Shown one piece after another: positions 19,305 through 27,500 of a DNA stretch of 64,000 bases. How positions within the stretch are numbered: position 1 is the stretch's first letter; each line of letters opens with the position of its first letter. The DNA is from Bacteroidetes bacterium 37-13 (GTDB lineage: Bacteria > Bacteroidota > Bacteroidia > Chitinophagales > LD1), in NCBI GenBank assembly GCA_001897535.1, contig MKTC01000040.1, positions 186,001 to 250,000 on the forward strand. The letters are read 5' to 3'. A program made the position numbers and the translations under genes. Below the pieces are notes generated by a model. It saw only the letters and a program-made list of their open reading frames with translations. It did not search any database and had not been told where the DNA came from.

Positions 19305-20396
19305 TTGTTTACAAATCTTTTGAAGATATTAAATTTGCAAAGGGATTTCTACGTGGACTATCAATAGATTTAACAAGAGAATCCTGGAACTATATACCCA
19401 ATGAAGTTATTGATACAGTTCAGCGGATAAATGGAGTTTACGTTAATGATTCTACTTTAAAAGAATATCAAGTGATTTTAAATAAATACGATAATATCCT
19501 TTTTTTTTAAATGCCCTGCTTCATTGTTATCTAATTTTGCGCCTCTTACCGAGCATTTCTACCAACCCAGCCATTTTAGCTCCGCTGTTATCTTTGTTAG
19601 TCAATTATACCCATCTTATTTGGATTGTTTATTTAAGCAATTAGAAGTAAGTAATTGCCATGATATTGCACTTGTATTTGAAAACTACTTTGACAGCCAA
19701 TTACTTAGGAAAAATATATCAACATCAGGCTTTGAAAATATTGAAATATATATCAATAAAAATTATCTAAAGGATTTAGATGAAATCATACAAATATGGG
19801 AGTCGGAGCCAAGAATAAATAATATTTTCATTTTTAACTTTTCACATGACACGATAATTGTTAAAGACGATTTAACAGGGTGTTCAATTATTGGAGTAAG
19901 TCAACCTTTTAATGTTGCTCAAAACTATATAAGTAATAGCGAACACTATTTTCAAGTAACTATTGATATTTATATGGAAGCATTAAGGCATAATCTTTTT
20001 TACAACAAGAAAATATTTATTGATGGAGAAGGTACAATATATAACGATGTAAATTTAACGAAAGAATTTGGAAATATTACCCAAATAAATGATTTAAAGG
20101 CACTATCTGAAAATGCTGATTTTACTTGGCATTGGCATATTCCTAAAACAGAGATAGACATTTGCAAGCATTGTGAATTCCGCTATTTATGCTTAGATTC
20201 TAGAGTGCCTATTAAAAGAGAAAGTGGCGGCTATTATCACGAATTAGAATGTAACTACAATCCATTTATTTGTAAGTGGAAGGGTGAAAATGAATACTTA
20301 ACATTGAAAGAGGTTGGTGTTGTATCAAATTCTGAGGAATATACCATTGATTATGAAAAGTTAAAGACTATAAATAACATACTATGGGGAAGTTAA
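19301..20396 (+). pseudogene. gwsS: GwsS-like SPASM-domain peptide maturase, frameshifted
   Basis: Two frames, 19301-19510 and one that continues to 20396, form one protein of about 364 residues if a T9 run at 19500-19508 is read as T8; the join then reads NILFFKCPASLLSNF. Overall layout and the C-terminal segment IDICKHCEFRYLC ... LECNYNPF match the SPASM-domain maturase of grasp-with-spasm RiPP systems, which modifies ribosomal peptides together with an ATP-grasp enzyme. Of the usual SPASM cysteines the C-x2-C-x5-C set and the last Cys are kept, but the earlier pair around the IFIDGEGTIYND strand is missing. No ATP-grasp partner or precursor gene is adjacent. Base composition is more AT-rich than the flanking genes. 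Probably a decaying relic; a sequencing error in the homopolymer would restore the frame but not the missing partners. Confidence 0.7.
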
Positions 20397-20430
20397 GTAT
20401 AGAACGGATTGCAATTTTTATAGTATATAT

Positions 20431-20461
20431 AGTCTAAGAAATTAGAAGATATTTTTAGACT
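20431..20461. terminator. AT-rich hairpin after the gwsS-like gene
   Basis: AGTCTAA (20431-20437) and TTAGACT (20455-20461) form a perfect 7-bp stem with a 17-nt loop between the convergent gwsS-like and mvaD genes. It lacks a GC core and a clear T tract, so terminator function is only possible. Confidence 0.25.
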
Positions 20462-20479
20462 TAAATCAAACATTAAAAC

Positions 20480-21550
20480 CTACTTTACTTTTTCAATTCC
20501 ATTGCCCGTAAAGTCATGAATCATTTTTCCGTCTTCGCACAAGCCGGAAAGTTCATAATCGGCAAATTCTAAAACCTTTTTTGCATAAGATTTCGGATAA
20601 AGCAAATGCACGTTTGGACCTGCATCTAAAGTAAAATAAACCGGAATTTTACTGCTGTTGCGAAAGCTTCGGATACTTTCTATCATGCTTAAAGTATGTG
20701 CATTCATCAAAATAAAAGAAGGATTAGAACACATCATCAAAGCGTGCAGAGTCATGGCTTCGTTCTCGGCAATGTTGCCAAAAGTTTCCCAGTCTCCGGC
20801 TTTGAGTGCAGGCAATAAATTTTCTAAATTACTCTCTGCTTGCTTATAGCGTGTTTTAGCAAAAGGATGCCCTTTCATTAAAGAGTGCCCAACACGGCTC
20901 GATACTACTTTCTCTCTGCTGCTAGCAATTAAAATACTATCGCAAAGGGTTTTAAAATCTTTATGCAATAGATTTTCTGCGCCAATTCCATATTCATCAG
21001 AAGAGTTTTTTACAGCATCTGTTTCGCCCCACACAGAAGCATAAGGAAATAGAGAACGACAGGCACTTCCCGAACCAATGCGCGAAAAATAAGAAGTGCG
21101 TTTTATCCATTTGGCATCAGCAAGCAACTGCTTTTCGCTACTTGCTTTTTTGTTTGATAATTGAGTTTCAATATCGCACAAAGCCGCTGCCAATGCGCTA
21201 TACGAAGATGCCGAAGAAGCAATTCCGCTGGAGTGTGGAAACGAATTTGCAGAGTGAATTACTAACCCGTAATCATTTAAAAATTTAAAGTCTTTTTGTA
21301 TAGATGCAAAGAAATTTAGCAAGCGCAAACGGAAAGCTATATTTTCTTTTTTATCGAAATAAAACTGCAACTGCAATTCATCGCTCTTGGTTTCTTTCGG
21401 TACTAACGAAACCGAAGTTTCCGTAAAGCATTTGCTTAATGTGAAACTCAGCGATGGGTTCTCAGGAATTTGGTTTTTCTTTTTCCCCCAATACTTAATA
21501 ATAGCAATGTTTGAAGGGCTTTTCCATGTAGCTGCAGCAATCGTTTTCAT
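20480..21550 (-). CDS. mvaD: Diphosphomevalonate decarboxylase
   Basis: Converts mevalonate diphosphate to isopentenyl diphosphate with ATP, the last step of the classical mevalonate pathway. About 356 residues of GHMP-kinase fold: N-terminal SPSNIAIIKYWGKKKNQIPE, the glycine/serine-rich ATP loop PHSSGIASSASS, and the catalytic Asp region FTLDAGPNVHLLYP. The ATG at 21548-21550 is chosen; an upstream TTG (21571) would fall inside a promoter-like -7 box. No other mevalonate genes are in the window. It is convergent with the gwsS-like relic and divergent from the TPR protein gene. Confidence 0.94.
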   Translation of the reverse strand: MKTIAAATWKSPSNIAIIKYWGKKKNQIPENPSLSFTLSKCFTETSVSLVPKETKSDELQLQFYFDKKENIAFRLRLLNFFASIQKDFKFLNDYGLVIHSANSFPHSSGIASSASSYSALAAALCDIETQLSNKKASSEKQLLADAKWIKRTSYFSRIGSGSACRSLFPYASVWGETDAVKNSSDEYGIGAENLLHKDFKTLCDSILIASSREKVVSSRVGHSLMKGHPFAKTRYKQAESNLENLLPALKAGDWETFGNIAENEAMTLHALMMCSNPSFILMNAHTLSMIESIRSFRNSSKIPVYFTLDAGPNVHLLYPKSYAKKVLEFADYELSGLCEDGKMIHDFTGNGIEKVK

Positions 21551-21568
21551 ACGCTTATAATTTAGCTC

Positions 21569-21602
21569 CAAACCTAAATGAATTTTATTTTACTACACTA
21601 AA
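21569..21602 (-). promoter_or_regulatory. Bacteroidota-type promoter for mvaD
   Basis: On the reverse strand TAGGTTTG (21576 to 21569) matches TAnnTTTG, with a weaker TTTA -33 element about 22 bp upstream (21602-21599). The start codon at 21550 would then have a leader of roughly 14 nt, like the promoter of the sensor kinase gene. This also argues against the longer mvaD frame. Confidence 0.4.
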
Positions 21603-21670
21603 TGTTTTCCCACATCTGCTTAATATTTACAGTGCAAAAAAATATCTTTCTTAGCGCTTTCATTTCTTTT

Positions 21671-23701
21671 ATGTTCAACAATAAAAAAGCTTTTTGGTTA
21701 GTTGCGATAGTTGCATTTGCAATGCTGATTTTCGCATATAGCAATCATTGGAACAATAGTTTTCACTTTGATGATTCGCACACGGTAGAAAACAATTTGT
21801 ATGTGCGCCACATTCAAAATATTCCACTCTTTTTTAAAGACTGCACCACATTCAGTTCTATTCCCTCACATGGTTCGTATCGCCCGCTGGTAACTACCAC
21901 GCTTGCCATAGATTACAAACTTGGCGAAACATTTTCGGGCAAGGGATACACTCCGTTTTGGTTTCATCTTTCAACCTTTATTTTCTTTCTGCTGCAAAGC
22001 ATTTTAATGTGGTTTTTCTTTAAAAAAATATTAGATAAAGTTTCTCCTGAATCTCCCAATAATTTCATTTCTCTTTTTGCTGTTGTATGGTATTCGCTCA
22101 ATCCGGTAATGGCAGAAACTATTAACTACGTAATTTCTCGTTCCGATTCTATTTCAACCTTTTTTGTGGTGCTGGCTTTTGTGGTTTACCAATATTCAAG
22201 CAAGTCGCGTAAGTATTATTTATACTTAATTCCAATACTTATTGGAGGCCTTGCAAAGCCCACGGCAATTATGTTTGCGCCAATGCTTATGGTTTATCAT
22301 TTGCTTTTTGAACAAGAACAAAGTTTACTTGCATTTGGCAAATGGAAATGGGATAGTTTGCTAAAAGTTGCTTTGCCTGCAATGGCTGTTTTTGTGTTTG
22401 TATATTTCTTAATCAAAAAAATGGAAGAAGGAATGTTTGAACCGGGCGGTAGTTCACTGTTTGAATATGTAATTACACAACCATACGTTTATTTGCATTA
22501 CATATCTATGTTTTTATTGCCATTGCAGCTAAGTGCAGATACCGATTGGGGCACTTTTAAATCACTTTCAGAATTTGGTTCAATAATTGGTTTTGTGTTT
22601 CTTATACTTCTTATTGCAACAGTTTTTATTACTTCTAAAAATAAAAAACAACGCCCGATAGCGTTTGGTATTTTGTGGTTTCTCTTTGCCTTAGTGCCAA
22701 CCACTTTTGTGCCTTTGGCAGAAGTAATGAACGACCACCGCCAATTTTTTCCGCATGTAGGAACAGCGCTGGCGCTTACTTGGGCAGCGTATTTATTGCT
22801 GCAAAATATATTAAAGAGGATTCCTGCGGCAGCAGTTTTTGTAGTTTGCTTTCTGTTCTGCACCGCTTATGCCTATGGCACTTTCGAGCGTAATAAAGTT
22901 TGGCTGAATGAAGAAACTTTATGGAAAGATGTTTCAGAAAAAAGCCCGCTTAATGGTCGCGGCTTAATGAATTATGGCTTGGCATTGATGGGAAGAGGTG
23001 ATTATGTAGGAGCCGAGAACTATTTTCAGCGGGGCTTAGAGCGTTGGCCTTACTATTCCTATTTGTATATAAATATGGCAATAGTGAAAGAAGTAACAGG
23101 AAAACAGAACGAAGCAGAATACTATTATTTGAAAGGTTTAGAATACGGCAAGAGCTATCCAAATAATTATTATTTCTACGGAAAGTATTTATACAAACAA
23201 GGTAAAAAAGAAGAGGCAATCGGCTACTTGCAGCAATGCCTGAAAATGAGTAGTGCACAAGTAGATGCCAGATACCTTTTAATGGACGCACTTTACGAAA
23301 CCAAACGATTGGAAGAATTAAAAATACTGTGTAATGAAACGCTTGACATTTTGCCCAGCGATGCGAAAGCAAAAGCATTTTTAGAATTGGCTGCTACCGG
23401 AAAAAGCAAAGCAGAAATTGAAGAAACTGCACTCGCACTTGCGCCAACGGCTGATGGTTATTTGAATTTAAGTTTAAGCTACTACCAGGCAGGTAACTAC
23501 GAAAAGTGTATTGAAGCAGCGCAAAAAGCATTGTCAATAAAACCTAATTATGCTGAAGCATGGAACAATATATGCTCGGCAAATAATGCACTCGGCAGAT
23601 TTAAAGAAGGCGCTGCCGCTTGCGAAGAAGCATTGAAAATTACTCCCGGTTATGCTTTGGCAAAAAATAATTTGCAATGGGCGCAAAAGAATTTAAAGTA
23701 G
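21671..23701 (+). CDS. Polytopic membrane protein with C-terminal TPR repeats
   Basis: A 676-residue inner-membrane protein. The first ~420 residues carry about ten hydrophobic segments; the luminal-side loop after the first one contains HFDDSHTVENNLYVRHI and SYRPLVTTTLAIDY, an arrangement seen in TMTC/PMT-like (GT-C type) membrane proteins, including an acidic pair (DD) where GT-C transferases hold their catalytic acid. The remainder (about 440-676) is a series of tetratricopeptide repeats such as AEAWNNICSANNALGRFKEG. A protein-glycosylation or polymer-related role is possible but unproven. The ATG at 21671 gives a normal signal-anchor; an ORF extension to 21602 adds 23 residues without support. 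Confidence 0.75.
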   Translation: MFNNKKAFWLVAIVAFAMLIFAYSNHWNNSFHFDDSHTVENNLYVRHIQNIPLFFKDCTTFSSIPSHGSYRPLVTTTLAIDYKLGETFSGKGYTPFWFHLSTFIFFLLQSILMWFFFKKILDKVSPESPNNFISLFAVVWYSLNPVMAETINYVISRSDSISTFFVVLAFVVYQYSSKSRKYYLYLIPILIGGLAKPTAIMFAPMLMVYHLLFEQEQSLLAFGKWKWDSLLKVALPAMAVFVFVYFLIKKMEEGMFEPGGSSLFEYVITQPYVYLHYISMFLLPLQLSADTDWGTFKSLSEFGSIIGFVFLILLIATVFITSKNKKQRPIAFGILWFLFALVPTTFVPLAEVMNDHRQFFPHVGTALALTWAAYLLLQNILKRIPAAAVFVVCFLFCTAYAYGTFERNKVWLNEETLWKDVSEKSPLNGRGLMNYGLALMGRGDYVGAENYFQRGLERWPYYSYLYINMAIVKEVTGKQNEAEYYYLKGLEYGKSYPNNYYFYGKYLYKQGKKEEAIGYLQQCLKMSSAQVDARYLLMDALYETKRLEELKILCNETLDILPSDAKAKAFLELAATGKSKAEIEETALALAPTADGYLNLSLSYYQAGNYEKCIEAAQKALSIKPNYAEAWNNICSANNALGRFKEGAAACEEALKITPGYALAKNNLQWAQKNLK

Positions 23702-23764
23702 TAGATTGCTCAAATAAAAAATCATCTAACTTCACTCGCTTTTAAAACTTTAGAAAAAGAAAAA

Positions 23765-25090
23765 ATGCCATTAAAACAATTTAATGTATTTCCAAAGTCT
23801 GCTCCATATATTGTTGGAACGGAATTAGCAGAGCGGTTTAGTTTTTATGGCATGAAAGCCATACTCACTACTTTTTTAGTGAGCAATTTTTTTAATCCTG
23901 AAAGTAATACCACACTACAAGCAAGCGCAGAAGCACGCTCTAATGAAATTACACACTTATTTACTGCTATCACTTACGGTTGCAGCATTTTAGGTGGCTT
24001 GCTTGCCGATAGATATTTAGGACGATACAAAACTATTGTTTACCTAAGTGTTTTGTACATCATCGGGCATTTGTTTTTAGCTGTTTTTGAAAATAACTAC
24101 AACTTGTTTATCACCGGTTTAATGCTTATTGCAATTGGCGCAGGTGGCGTAAAACCTAATGTGAGTGTGATGGTGGGCGACCAATTTGAAAATGAAGATG
24201 ACAAGCGAATAAGTAAACTCTATGATGTCTTTTATTTCTCTATCAATTTAGGTGCATTTTTTTCAATGCTTATTATTCCGGTTTTGAAACATAAATACGG
24301 TGCATCTGTAGCATTTACAGTTCCGGGATTGCTGATGCTGGTTGCACTAATTATTTTCTTGGCAGGAACGAAAAAATATAAAATGGTGCCGCCAACTAAG
24401 AGTGAAAATACCCTATCATTTATGCAAACTGTAAGGCAACTTTCTAAGGTGCTAATTGTGTTTGCATTCATACCTTTGTTTTGGGCGCTTTACGACCAAA
24501 ATGGTTCTGAGTGGGTGTTACAAGCTGCCAAAATGGATTTGAACTTTATGGGCATTACTTGGCTAAGCGAACAAATACAAGTCGTGAATGCAATTTTAAT
24601 ATTGGTGTTTATTCCGCTTTTTTCAGTAGTGGTTTTTCCAACTTTAGAAAAGATTGGCATTCGAGTTACATCAGTGCGAAAAATTGGCTGGGGCTTCATT
24701 TTAATTGTACTTACTTTTTTACTTTCTGCATGGATTCAAAAACAAATTGATGCAGGAATAAAATTGAATATTGCCTGGCAACTCTTGGCCTATGCAATTC
24801 TCACAGCTTCAGAAATTTTAGTTTCGCTTACAGGCTTGGAATTTGCATTTTCAAACTCTCCAAAAAATATGCGCAGCACTGTGATGTCGCTATTTTTCTT
24901 CACTGTTTTTATCGGAAATATTCTGGTATCATTCATCAATAACAGCATTCATTCCGGAGGTGTTTTTAGTCAATTTTCCGGTGCTGATTATTTTCTGCTT
25001 TTTGCAGGAATGATGGCAGCAAATGCGCTATTGTATTTTGCAACTGTAAAGATTTTTAATGTAGAAGCTCACAACAATGAAAATATTTAA
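23765..25090 (+). CDS. POT/PTR2-family proton-coupled oligopeptide transporter
   Basis: Inner-membrane di/tripeptide:proton symporter of the major facilitator superfamily. 441 residues with 12 or more membrane helices. The ExxERFxYG motif appears as ELAERFSFYGMKAIL (helix 1), and the PTR signature GGLLADRYLGRYKTI follows. The C-terminal helices contain EILVSLTGLEFAFSNSPKNM, also typical. It is somewhat shorter than the usual ~500 residues, with compact loops. The 3' end overlaps the panC start by 14 bp. Confidence 0.9.
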   Translation: MPLKQFNVFPKSAPYIVGTELAERFSFYGMKAILTTFLVSNFFNPESNTTLQASAEARSNEITHLFTAITYGCSILGGLLADRYLGRYKTIVYLSVLYIIGHLFLAVFENNYNLFITGLMLIAIGAGGVKPNVSVMVGDQFENEDDKRISKLYDVFYFSINLGAFFSMLIIPVLKHKYGASVAFTVPGLLMLVALIIFLAGTKKYKMVPPTKSENTLSFMQTVRQLSKVLIVFAFIPLFWALYDQNGSEWVLQAAKMDLNFMGITWLSEQIQVVNAILILVFIPLFSVVVFPTLEKIGIRVTSVRKIGWGFILIVLTFLLSAWIQKQIDAGIKLNIAWQLLAYAILTASEILVSLTGLEFAFSNSPKNMRSTVMSLFFFTVFIGNILVSFINNSIHSGGVFSQFSGADYFLLFAGMMAANALLYFATVKIFNVEAHNNENI

Positions 25091-25937
25091 AACCGTTGCC
25101 GATTGGAAAAATGAACTTGCTACTATTAAAGGCAAAACTTTGTATTTTGTTCCAACAATGGGCGCACTGCACCAAGGGCATTTGAGTTTGGTGGAAAAAG
25201 CAAAGCGCAAAAATACTTATGTGGTGGTAAGCATTTTTGTGAACCCAACACAGTTTAATAATGCCGAAGATTTTGCAAAATATCCTATCACTACAGAGAA
25301 AGATATTGCGCTTTTAGAGCAAGTAAAATGCGATGCAGTTTTTCTTCCTTCGGTGAAAGAAATGTATCCAAATGGAACAGCTCTACAAGATGAAATAGAT
25401 TTTGGTTTTATGGCGCAAACGCTGGAAGGAGAATTTAGACCTGGACATTTTGCCGGAATGGCACAAGTGGTAGAACGACTGCTTCGAATTATTGAGCCGC
25501 AAAAATTGTTTATGGGGTTAAAAGATTTTCAGCAAGCTATAATAGTTGGAGAATTGATAAAGAAAAGAAAGCTGAAAATTGAATTGGTGAAATGCCCAAC
25601 CAAGCGCGAAGCAGATGGTTTGGCAATGAGTTCGCGCAATGTTCGTTTAGATAAAAAATCGAGAGCCATTGCGGTGCAACTAAGCAAAGCACTTTTTTAC
25701 ACACGCAGAAAAATTCAAAGGCTTAAACGAGAAAAAAATCTTGCAGCCGTGAAAACAATAGTAACTGCTGCAAAAGAAAAATTGGCTGCTTACAAAGAAA
25801 TAGAAATAGAATATTTTGAAGTGCGCAATGCCGAAACACTCCGTGCCGAAACTAAAATATCGGATAAGTCTTTGGTAGCTTTGGTGGCAGCCAATATTGG
25901 TGGCGTACGCTTAATAGATAATGTGGTGATAGCATGA
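25077..25937 (+). CDS. panC: Pantoate--beta-alanine ligase
   Basis: ATP-dependent condensation of pantoate and beta-alanine to pantothenate, a precursor of coenzyme A. 286 residues with the nucleotidyl-transferase HIGH-like motif in FVPTMGALHQGHLSLV, FVNPTQFNNAEDFAKYP and the KMSKS-equivalent GLAMSSRNVRL. Pantothenate-binding segment RPGHFAGMAQVV and FGLKDFQQ-like MGLKDFQQAIIV are present. Overlaps the transporter gene upstream and aroE downstream (ATGA), forming a tight three-gene unit. Confidence 0.97.
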   Translation: MKIFKTVADWKNELATIKGKTLYFVPTMGALHQGHLSLVEKAKRKNTYVVVSIFVNPTQFNNAEDFAKYPITTEKDIALLEQVKCDAVFLPSVKEMYPNGTALQDEIDFGFMAQTLEGEFRPGHFAGMAQVVERLLRIIEPQKLFMGLKDFQQAIIVGELIKKRKLKIELVKCPTKREADGLAMSSRNVRLDKKSRAIAVQLSKALFYTRRKIQRLKREKNLAAVKTIVTAAKEKLAAYKEIEIEYFEVRNAETLRAETKISDKSLVALVAANIGGVRLIDNVVIA

Positions 25938-26659
25938 ATCTCGGTTTAATCGGTTTTCCGCTCACACACTCGTTTTCTAAAAAATATTTTGAAGAAAAGT
26001 TTCTGCGGGAACATATTCAAAATGTTACTTACGATTTGTTTCCGCTGCAATCTATTCAAGAACTGCCTTTGTTGATTTCACAGCATAATTTATTCGGCTT
26101 AAACGTTACCATTCCGCATAAAGAAAGTGTTCTGAAATTCTGCAATCATGTTTCTAAAGAAGTAGAAGCTATTGGTGCCACGAATTGCCTTAAAATATCA
26201 GATAATAAAATTGCAGCATTTAATACCGATATAATTGGTTTTGAAAAGTGCATTAAACCGTTGCTGCAATTGCATCATACAAGTGCACTTATTTTAGGAA
26301 CAGGAGGAAGTTCAAAAGCCGTTCAATATGTAATGAAGAAATTGGGTATTGCTGCTTCACTTGTGTCAAGAGAAAAAATTGAGAATGGTTTTACTTACAC
26401 AGCGTTAAACGACTCAATTGTAGAGGCTCATACTATTATTGTGAATACGACTCCGGCAGGTATGTTTCCTAATATTAAAGCCATGCCACTTATTCCATAT
26501 AATGCAATTTCGCACCGGCATTTAGTGGTTGATTTAATTTACAATCCTGCACAAACATTATTCTTACATACCGCACAAACACAAGGCGCAGTAACCAAAA
26601 GTGGCTTAGAAATGCTCGAAATTCAAGCCGAAGAATCATGGAAAATTTGGAGTGAATAA
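25934..26659 (+). CDS. aroE: Shikimate dehydrogenase
   Basis: NADP-dependent reduction of 3-dehydroshikimate in aromatic amino-acid synthesis. 241 residues, slightly short for the family. Conserved elements: FPLTHSFSKKYF at the N-terminus (shikimate-binding Ser pair), GLNVTIPHKESVL with the catalytic Lys, AFNTDIIGFEKCI, and the nucleotide-binding loop LGTGGSSKAVQYV. ATG overlaps the last codon of panC. Last gene of the unit. Confidence 0.95.
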   Translation: MNLGLIGFPLTHSFSKKYFEEKFLREHIQNVTYDLFPLQSIQELPLLISQHNLFGLNVTIPHKESVLKFCNHVSKEVEAIGATNCLKISDNKIAAFNTDIIGFEKCIKPLLQLHHTSALILGTGGSSKAVQYVMKKLGIAASLVSREKIENGFTYTALNDSIVEAHTIIVNTTPAGMFPNIKAMPLIPYNAISHRHLVVDLIYNPAQTLFLHTAQTQGAVTKSGLEMLEIQAEESWKIWSE

Positions 26660-27016
26660 CCGGATTCCCTTTGCAATTTCCTTTTAAAAAACACTGATTT
26701 TTTCACAACAAAGCAGCTGAAACCAAGCAGCGGCAATGGTTTTAAGTGTTTTCATGTTGTTTGTTTTATCATAAAAATAGGAACAAGCAAAACCTTTGTT
26801 CTACGGTAAAAAGATTAGAAAGGTTACACGCATACAATTAGAAAGCCTAATTTACAATACAATTAAGTAATTGATTATCAATGATTTAATTTTTTATTCT
26901 TTAAATATGTAACTTCAACAAAACTATAAAAGTGTAGAACACAAGGGGTGTTCGAGCAACTATGTTTGCATTATGTAAACGATATTGTTTACACAAAAAC
27001 AAAAAACATCTGAATT
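26660..27016. other. Control region upstream of the repeat-peptide gene
   Basis: A 357-bp non-coding stretch. Its right half holds ATTGAT-T-ATCAAT (26870-26882), GAACAC-N5-GTGTTC (26937-26953), a -7 box TATGTTTG (26961-26968) and TGTAAAC-N6-GTTTACA (26974-26993). The left half shows no clear element. No ORF of substance was found on either strand. Confidence 0.6.
26937..26993 (+). promoter_or_regulatory. Promoter flanked by two perfect inverted repeats
   Basis: TATGTTTG (26961-26968) matches the TAnnTTTG -7 element. The spacer to the -33 area is occupied by GAACAC-AAGGG-GTGTTC (26937-26953), and TGTAAAC-GATATT-GTTTACA (26974-26993) begins at about the predicted transcription start. The first palindrome is placed where a repressor or activator dimer would contact polymerase; the second could be an operator or a 5'-end mRNA hairpin. 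No clear TTTG -33 box is present, which suggests activator dependence. The binding proteins are unknown. Confidence 0.55.
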
Positions 27017-27370
27017 ATGGAACTATTACTTGCAATCTTAATTTCTCTAACACTTGGAGGAGATACAAAAGGCTACGAAGGTGGTTATGGCGATTTATTT
27101 TTAAAAGCTAATCCAACTGATGTTGCTGCCAAACTTAGCGACATTAAAATCACCGGAGGTTACGGAGATTTATTCCTAAAAGATTTGTCTGCTGATGAAA
27201 TTCAAAAAATTCAAGACGACATTAAAATCACTGGAGGCTACGGAGATTTATTCTTGAAAGATTTATCTCAAGAAGAGGTTGAAAAAATCGCAGGTGATAT
27301 TAAAATTACCGGAGGCTATGGCGATTTATTCTTGAAAGAGTTAGAAAGACTTCAAGCTTCCCAAAAGTAA
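27017..27370 (+). CDS. Small repeat protein with four GGYGDLFLK motifs
   Basis: A 117-residue protein of no recognised family. After a short hydrophobic N-terminus (MELLLAILISLTLGGD) the sequence consists of four copies of GGYGDLFLK (the last three preceded by IT) at a strict 26-residue (78-bp) period. Between copies lie amphipathic, helix-prone segments such as DLSADEIQKIQDDIK and DLSQEEVEKIAGDIK. Those linkers resemble the LSxEExxKIxGG pattern of double-glycine leader peptides, but repeated. Third-position differences between repeats with unchanged residues (for example GGTTAC / GGCTAC / GGCTAT for Gly-Tyr) indicate purifying selection. It has its own regulated-looking promoter and a strong terminator, so it is monocistronic. 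Possible roles: repetitive RiPP-type precursor, self-assembling or surface peptide, or ligand-binding repeat; none is proven. Confidence 0.8.
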   Translation: MELLLAILISLTLGGDTKGYEGGYGDLFLKANPTDVAAKLSDIKITGGYGDLFLKDLSADEIQKIQDDIKITGGYGDLFLKDLSQEEVEKIAGDIKITGGYGDLFLKELERLQASQK

Positions 27371-27390
27371 GATTCTCACACCCTAATATT

Positions 27391-27438
27391 ACTATTGCAA
27401 TAGTATCTACAAGCGAGTCAATATTGGCTCGCTTTTTT
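27391..27438 (+). terminator. Rho-independent terminator of the repeat-peptide gene
   Basis: GCGAGTCAAT-ATTGGCTCGC (27413-27432) pairs along its whole length apart from one G-T wobble and is followed by TTTTTT (27433-27438). A second perfect palindrome, ACTATTG-CAATAGT (27391-27404), lies just upstream. The T tract is on the plus strand, so it ends transcription of the repeat gene. Confidence 0.8.
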
Positions 27439-27500
27439 ATTTTGTACTAAATAGGCAAGCAAAAGCGCGATTAACTGATTTTTTTTTTAAAAAGGAATAA

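Noticed and set aside
22498-22863. 121-codon reverse-strand ORF
   Set aside because: Shadow of the membrane/TPR protein gene on the forward strand.
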